From Pseudomonadota bacterium (GTDB taxonomy: Bacteria > Pseudomonadota > Gammaproteobacteria > Burkholderiales > Burkholderiaceae_C), in NCBI GenBank assembly GCA_030538085.1, contig JAUNUR010000032.1, forward strand, positions 1 through 33,594: DNA of 33,594 nt, given 5' to 3'. A program made the translations under genes and the position numbers. Below, piece by piece: positions 29,863-33,594 of this stretch. The notes under the pieces are model-generated. The model ran no database searches. It was not told the origin of the DNA and was given only the letters and a program-made list of their open reading frames with translations. The first letter of the stretch is position 1. Each line of letters opens with the position of its first letter.

Positions 29863-30959
29863 ATGCATGACCTTCACCCCCGTACACAACGGCGCATCTG
29901 GCCCGCCATCGGCATCGCGGCCCTGGCCGCCACCCTCGCCGCTTGCGGCTCCCGGCCCGAGCCGTTCGACCCCGGCCAGATCGTTGCCACCGAAGTCATT
30001 CCGCCGGGTCAACCCATGGCGGAATTCAATCTGCCCACCATCGTGCGCGAGGGCACTGGGGAGCCTTTGCAGGTGGGCGATTTCGTCATGCTGCACCGCT
30101 TCGAGATGGACAGGCAGACCGGCAAGATCGTCTGGGACAGAAGCCAGGGCTGGGCATGGCTGGGTTTTTTGAATCAGAAAGAAACCCCCTTTTTTACCTG
30201 CTGGGATGAATGCGAAGTCGATTCGGCGATGGTGGGGATGAAGGTGGGCACCGTGTTCAAGTACGACGAAGCCGACTTGCGGCGGCTGGAGCCGCAGTGG
30301 AAGGGCAAACCACCCCGCAAGTATGACGGCGGGGGGAGCCGCATGATGCCCGGAGGGGGATTCGGCATCCCGATTGGCGACGTCAGTGTTTACCGCAAGC
30401 AAGTCCTTCATCAGACTCTCGAGTTGCGCAAGACGGTCCATACTCTTCCCGGCTATCTGCAAGCGCAGTTGATGAACATCGAGGGGTTGATCTTCAAGGG
30501 ACCGAACAATGACCGCGCCTTGCTCGACAAATCAGTTTGGCGGGGATACGCGGGGGGGGTGGAACCCGTATGTTTGTTGGCAAAGACCTCCTCAAGATTG
30601 TCCAGCGTTGCCCCGCACAATTGCTGCGGCACACGCGGGAAGTAGTGCGCACGGGGCCGATGCTGTACGGCGAAGGCTGGATACCGACCCAGATCACCAG
30701 CGAGCCGCGCCGGCTGTGGGTGAGCGAGGTGGAGCTGCTGGGCCAATGCGCCGACGGCAGCACGATGTCGTTCAAGTTCGGGCCGAGCAGGGGCAGGCGT
30801 CCCGAAGGCCGTCCCAGGAGCGGCCCCATTTACCAGGGTTACTGGGACGACTGGTTCAAGAGCGCCTGGGACAACCTGCCGCTGGGCATCCACATCAATC
30901 CGCCGCCAGAACTTCCGCTGCCGCGCAAGTGCCCGCCCGAGGGCTGCGTGGTGCCGTAA
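29863..30959 (+). pseudogene. Frameshifted (or phase-variable) unfamiliar lipoprotein gene
   Basis: ATG 29863 follows an AGGAG Shine-Dalgarno by 7 bases. The signal peptide ends LAAC with Cys28 as the lipidated residue. The first frame runs to 30645. After a run of eight G (30552-30559) its text (VCLLAKTSSRLSSV) looks unlike a natural continuation, whereas another frame, open to 30959, continues plausibly as RMFVGKDLLKIVQRCP and ends in PLPRKCPPEGCVVP. A run of nine or six G would join them into about 365 residues. I do not recognise the family. It has VGDFVMLHRFEMDRQTGKIV, two paired cysteines (TCWDEC) and a Gly/Met-rich stretch. Base composition is lower in GC than the neighbours. Sequencing error, decay and phase variation are all possible. 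Confidence 0.7.
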
Positions 30960-31116
30960 GAGCCTGTTCAATGTCTCGGAGCGAGGGGCATGGGATGGAT
31001 GCGTCGATGCGATGCGTCGTGCGCAGCCAATAGCGTGGGCTATTGGCTGGTGCGACAACGAAGCAGCGCGCCGCGCACTCGTTTCAGGCAACCTCGAAGA
31101 GACTTTGAACAGGCTC
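30960..31116. mobile_element. MITE-like element with 18-bp terminal inverted repeats
   Basis: The left end GAGCCTGTTCAATGTCTC (30960-30977) and right end GAGACTTTGAACAGGCTC (31099-31116) are inverted repeats with one mismatch, enclosing 157 bases in total. Inside is a perfect 10-bp hairpin AGCCAATAGC-GTGG-GCTATTGGCT (31025-31048). There is no transposase frame. No target duplication is evident from the immediate flanks. It begins at the base after the stop codon of the lipoprotein remnant and ends 51 bases before the hpnD start; its sequence extends the open hpnD frame artificially to 31012. A non-autonomous element moved by a transposase elsewhere is the simplest reading. Confidence 0.7.
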
Positions 31117-31167
31117 GGCCGCCCCTGCCACGCAGGTGACGCGCCAACGAATGGGACAATCCCCCGC

Positions 31168-32022
31168 GTGAACGCCGCCACCCAGTCCCCGCAGGACTAC
31201 GTCCAGCAGAAAGCCGCTGCCTCGGGCAGCAGCTTCTACTACGCCTTTCTGTTCCTACCGCCGCCGCGCCGCGCCGCCATCACGGCGTTCTACGCCTTCT
31301 GCCGCGAGGTGGACGACGTGGTGGACGAAGTGTCAGACCCCGGCGTGGCCGCCACCAAGCTGGCCTGGTGGCAAACCGAAGTGGGCCGCGCCTACGCCGG
31401 CCAGCCGACGCACCCGGTGATGCAGGCGCTGATGCCGCACGTGGCCGACTACGGCATCGAGGCGCGCCACTTGCTGGCCATCATCGAAGGCTGCCAGATG
31501 GACCTGACACAGACGCGCTACCTGGACTTCGCCGCGCTGGAAAAATACTGCCACCTCGTCGCCGGCATCGTGGGCGAGGTGTCGGCGCGCATCTTCGGCC
31601 AGCATGACGCGCGCACCACCGACTATGCGCACAAACTGGGCCTGGCCTTCCAGATGACCAACATCATCCGCGACGTGGGCGAAGACGCCCGGCGCGACCG
31701 CATCTACCTGCCGGTGAACGAGTTGCAGCGCTTCGACGTGAAGGCGCACGAGATCCTGAAAGGCGTGTATTCCGACCGCTTCACCGCGCTGATGAAGTTC
31801 CAGGCCGAGCGGGCACACGCGCTGTACGACGAGGCCCTGGCCCTGCTGCCCGCCGCCGACCGCCGCGGCCAGAAGCCCGGCCTGATGATGGCCAGCATCT
31901 ACCGCACGCTGCTGCGCGAAGTCGAGGCCAGCGACTTCCAGGTGCTGCACCAGCGCATCGCCCTGACGCCGCTGCGCAAGCTGTGGCTGGCGTGGAAGAT
32001 GCAGGCTTTAGGACGCTTCTGA
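31168..32022 (+). CDS. hpnD: Presqualene diphosphate synthase HpnD
   Basis: A 284-residue squalene/phytoene synthase-family enzyme; HpnD is known to condense two farnesyl diphosphates to presqualene diphosphate. Asp-rich motifs are REVDDVVDEVSD and NIIRDVGEDARRDRIYLP, the expected Mg2+/diphosphate sites. The start chosen is GTG 31168 (VNAATQSPQDYVQQKAAASG); the frame opens further upstream to 31012, but that part lies in the MITE-like element and lacks homology. The protein has no membrane anchor beyond amphipathic helices. hpnE follows after a 136-base repeat-rich gap. Confidence 0.95.
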   Translation: MNAATQSPQDYVQQKAAASGSSFYYAFLFLPPPRRAAITAFYAFCREVDDVVDEVSDPGVAATKLAWWQTEVGRAYAGQPTHPVMQALMPHVADYGIEARHLLAIIEGCQMDLTQTRYLDFAALEKYCHLVAGIVGEVSARIFGQHDARTTDYAHKLGLAFQMTNIIRDVGEDARRDRIYLPVNELQRFDVKAHEILKGVYSDRFTALMKFQAERAHALYDEALALLPAADRRGQKPGLMMASIYRTLLREVEASDFQVLHQRIALTPLRKLWLAWKMQALGRF

Positions 32023-32035
32023 CCATGTTTGATGA

Positions 32036-32158
32036 CGAAATGACCGCGCCGCTGCGCGCCGGCGATGACGGAATGACTGGCGCCCCGTCATGGCGCGCAG
32101 CGCCGTCATCGAAGCGCAGCGAGGTCATGCCGCGAAGCGTCGTCATCGCCGTCCTCGC
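32036..32158. repeat. ATGAC/GTCAT-flanked GC palindrome repeat, hpnD-hpnE gap
   Basis: The gap contains ATGACCGCGCCGCTGCGCGC, then GTCATGGCGCGCAGCGCC, GTCATCGAAGCGCAGC and AGGTCATGCCGCGAAGCG, i.e. palindromic GC cores joined by ATGAC/GTCAT as at 4290-4394 and 24082-24204. It separates two genes of one pathway and runs up to the hpnE start codon. Confidence 0.65.
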
Positions 32159-33460
32159 ATGAACATCGCCATCATCGGCGCCGGCTGGGCCGGCATGTCA
32201 GCGGCCGTGCGCGCGGTGGAATTGGGCCACGACGTCACGGTGTTCGAGGCCGCCCGCACCCTGGGCGGCCGCGCGCGCGGCGTGCCGCTGGCGCTGCCGG
32301 ACGGGCGCGAGGTGATGGTGGATAACGGCCAGCACATCCTGATCGGCGCCTACGCCGACTGCCTGCGGCTGATGCGCACCGTGGGCGTTGACCCCGGCAC
32401 CGCCCTGCTGCGCCTGCCGCTGGCGCTGCAGTACCCCGACGGCAGCGGCCTGGCTCTGCCCGACTGGCCCGCCCCGCTGGACGCCGCCGCCGGCATCCTG
32501 GCCGCGCGCGGCTGGGCCTGGGGCGACAAGCTGGCGCTGCTGCGCGCCGCGCTGGGCTGGCGGCGCGCGGGCTTTCAGTGCGACGAGCGCCTCAGCGTGG
32601 CCGATCTGTGCGCCCCGTTGCCACGGCGCCTGCGCGACGAATTCATCGAGCCGCTGTGCGTGTCCGCGCTCAACACGCCCATCGCCGAATCCAGCGCGCG
32701 GGTGTTCCTGCGCGTGCTGCACGACGCGCTGTTCAGCCAGCGCGGCGGCTCCAACCTGCTGCTGCCGCGTATCGACCTGGGCGCGCTGCTGCCCGATGCG
32801 GCGGCACGCTGGATCAGCGCGCGCGGCGCCCGCGTCATCGCCGGGCAGCGTGTCGAATCGCTGCACTGGCGGGCGCCGCACTGGCACATCGACGGCCAGC
32901 CGTTCGACCACGTGCTCATCGCCACTTCGGCGCCGAATGCGGTGCAAATCGCCGTCCAGTCAGCGCAGGCAGCTACGCCATCAATAGCAGATCAGTTACA
33001 CGCCTGGGCCCATGGCGCCGCGCGGCTGCGGCACCAGGCCATCACCACCGTGTACGCCCAGATGGCCGAACCCGCCGCGCGGCTGCGCGCGCCCATACAG
33101 GCGCTGCGCCCCGGCGCGGACGAGCCGGCGCAGTTCGTGTTCGACCGCGACGCCATCACGCCCGCCGAGCGGTCCACGCACCTGCTGGCCTTCGTCGTCA
33201 GCGACAGCCAGGGCGACCGCGCCGCGCTGCAGGCCGCCATCACGGCGCAGGCCGCGCGTCAGTTGAAGGTGCAGGTCACGCCGCTGCTCACCGTGACCGA
33301 AAAGCGCGCCACCTTTGCCTGCACACCCGGCCTGCAGCGTCCCGCCGGCGCCATCGCGCCGGGCCTGGCCGCATGCGGCGACTACATCGACGGCCCCTAC
33401 CCCGCCACGCTGGAGGGCGCGGTGCGCAGCGGCCTGCAAGTGGTGGAGGCGCTCCGCTAG
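32159..33460 (+). CDS. hpnE: FAD-dependent hydroxysqualene reductase HpnE
   Basis: A 433-residue amine oxidase/desaturase-family flavoprotein; HpnE is known to reduce hydroxysqualene to squalene. The N-terminal Rossmann motif IIGAGWAGMSAA (GxGxxG at residues 7-12) with the acidic residue of VFEA binds FAD, and the RTLGGRARG motif and DNGQHILIGAY are typical of squalene-associated desaturases. ATG 32159 starts the conserved sequence. Residues about 268-281 come from a short AT-richer patch (32960-33000). The last residues carry the family GDYIDGPYPATLEGAVRSG dinucleotide-binding motif. A tRNA-Gly follows after 21 bases. Confidence 0.95.
   Translation: MNIAIIGAGWAGMSAAVRAVELGHDVTVFEAARTLGGRARGVPLALPDGREVMVDNGQHILIGAYADCLRLMRTVGVDPGTALLRLPLALQYPDGSGLALPDWPAPLDAAAGILAARGWAWGDKLALLRAALGWRRAGFQCDERLSVADLCAPLPRRLRDEFIEPLCVSALNTPIAESSARVFLRVLHDALFSQRGGSNLLLPRIDLGALLPDAAARWISARGARVIAGQRVESLHWRAPHWHIDGQPFDHVLIATSAPNAVQIAVQSAQAATPSIADQLHAWAHGAARLRHQAITTVYAQMAEPAARLRAPIQALRPGADEPAQFVFDRDAITPAERSTHLLAFVVSDSQGDRAALQAAITAQAARQLKVQVTPLLTVTEKRATFACTPGLQRPAGAIAPGLAACGDYIDGPYPATLEGAVRSGLQVVEALR
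32960..33000 (-). repeat. Repeat-like patch inside hpnE
   Basis: On the minus strand this reads through GCTATTGATGGCGTAGCTGC to CTGCGCTGA and then CTGGACGG, elements shared with 22478-22556 (TAGCTGC, GCGCT, CTGGACGG). The coding strand uses TCA, ATA, GCA and TTA codons that are scarce in the rest of hpnE. The frame is preserved. Confidence 0.45.
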
Positions 33461-33481
33461 AATCGGCGCCGTGCCTCGCAC

Positions 33482-33555
33482 GCGGGTGTAGTTCAATGGT
33501 AGAACGGCAGCTTCCCAAGCTGCATACGAGGGTTCGATTCCCTTCACCCGCTCCA
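33482..33555 (+). tRNA. tRNA-Gly (CCC)
   Basis: Begins GCGGGTGTAGTTCAATGG and ends CTCCA; the anticodon stem-loop GCAGCTTCCCAAGCTGC gives anticodon CCC. It is 74 bases including the encoded CCA, just after the hpnE stop. Confidence 0.97.
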
Positions 33556-33594
33556 GTCTCGGGCCACACCCCCCCACTCAATCCGGCATCACCA

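Noticed and set aside
31012-31167. N-terminal extension of hpnD
   Set aside because: The extension is encoded largely by the inverted-repeat element and lacks resemblance to HpnD; the GTG at 31168 gives a normal-length enzyme.

Overview
The window is a GC-rich chromosomal segment of a betaproteobacterium, most likely a member of the Comamonadaceae (Acidovorax/Diaphorobacter/Ottowia-like). This rests on protein character, gene order (a complete isc operon; tRNA-Leu, tig, clpP, clpX, lon) and several short palindromic repeat types that I associate from memory with that family. No phage, plasmid, CRISPR or conjugation genes are present. Most of the window is core housekeeping DNA.

Layout. 1-6233 (minus strand): iron-sulfur assembly operon iscR-iscS-iscU-[cupin-like gene]-iscA-[76-residue Cys protein]-hscB-hscA-fdx, with an IscR-like site upstream. 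6234-6861: no supported gene. 6862-7443: BON-domain lipoprotein with an 11-residue helical repeat. 7490-11320 (minus): uvrB and fumC (class II fumarase). 11507-15067 (plus): YidB-like/OmpA membrane protein, a terminator, class I [4Fe-4S] fumarase, murI. 15084-17112 (minus): MFS permease and an uncharacterised acidic protein. 17136-17521 (minus): tRNA-Gly(GCC), tRNA-Cys, tRNA-Leu(UAA). 17598-23984 (minus): lon, clpX, clpP, tig, tRNA-Leu(UAG), a protein folding and degradation block. 24205-28607 (minus): RND efflux adaptor and permease. 28976-33460 (plus): squalene genes hpnC, hpnD, hpnE, with an unfamiliar frameshifted lipoprotein gene and a MITE-like palindromic element between hpnC and hpnD. 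33482-33555: tRNA-Gly(CCC).

How the genes work together. IscS, IscU, IscA, HscB, HscA and Fdx build and deliver Fe-S clusters under IscR control; the class I fumarase in the window is a likely client, beside the cluster-free class II enzyme. Trigger factor, ClpXP and Lon handle nascent-chain folding and regulated proteolysis; lon has a heat-shock (sigma-32-like) promoter candidate. HpnD, HpnC and HpnE convert farnesyl diphosphate to squalene, the hopanoid precursor; no cyclase gene is visible.

The least explained parts are two extra small genes inside the isc operon, the frameshifted lipoprotein with a run of eight G plus the adjacent inverted-repeat element, and several dispersed palindrome families, some of which appear to lie inside coding sequences (hpnC, hpnE). 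I see no convincing wholly new multi-gene system. Coordinates of the long genes are firm; several start codons were chosen by homology-length reasoning rather than by a strong ribosome binding site.
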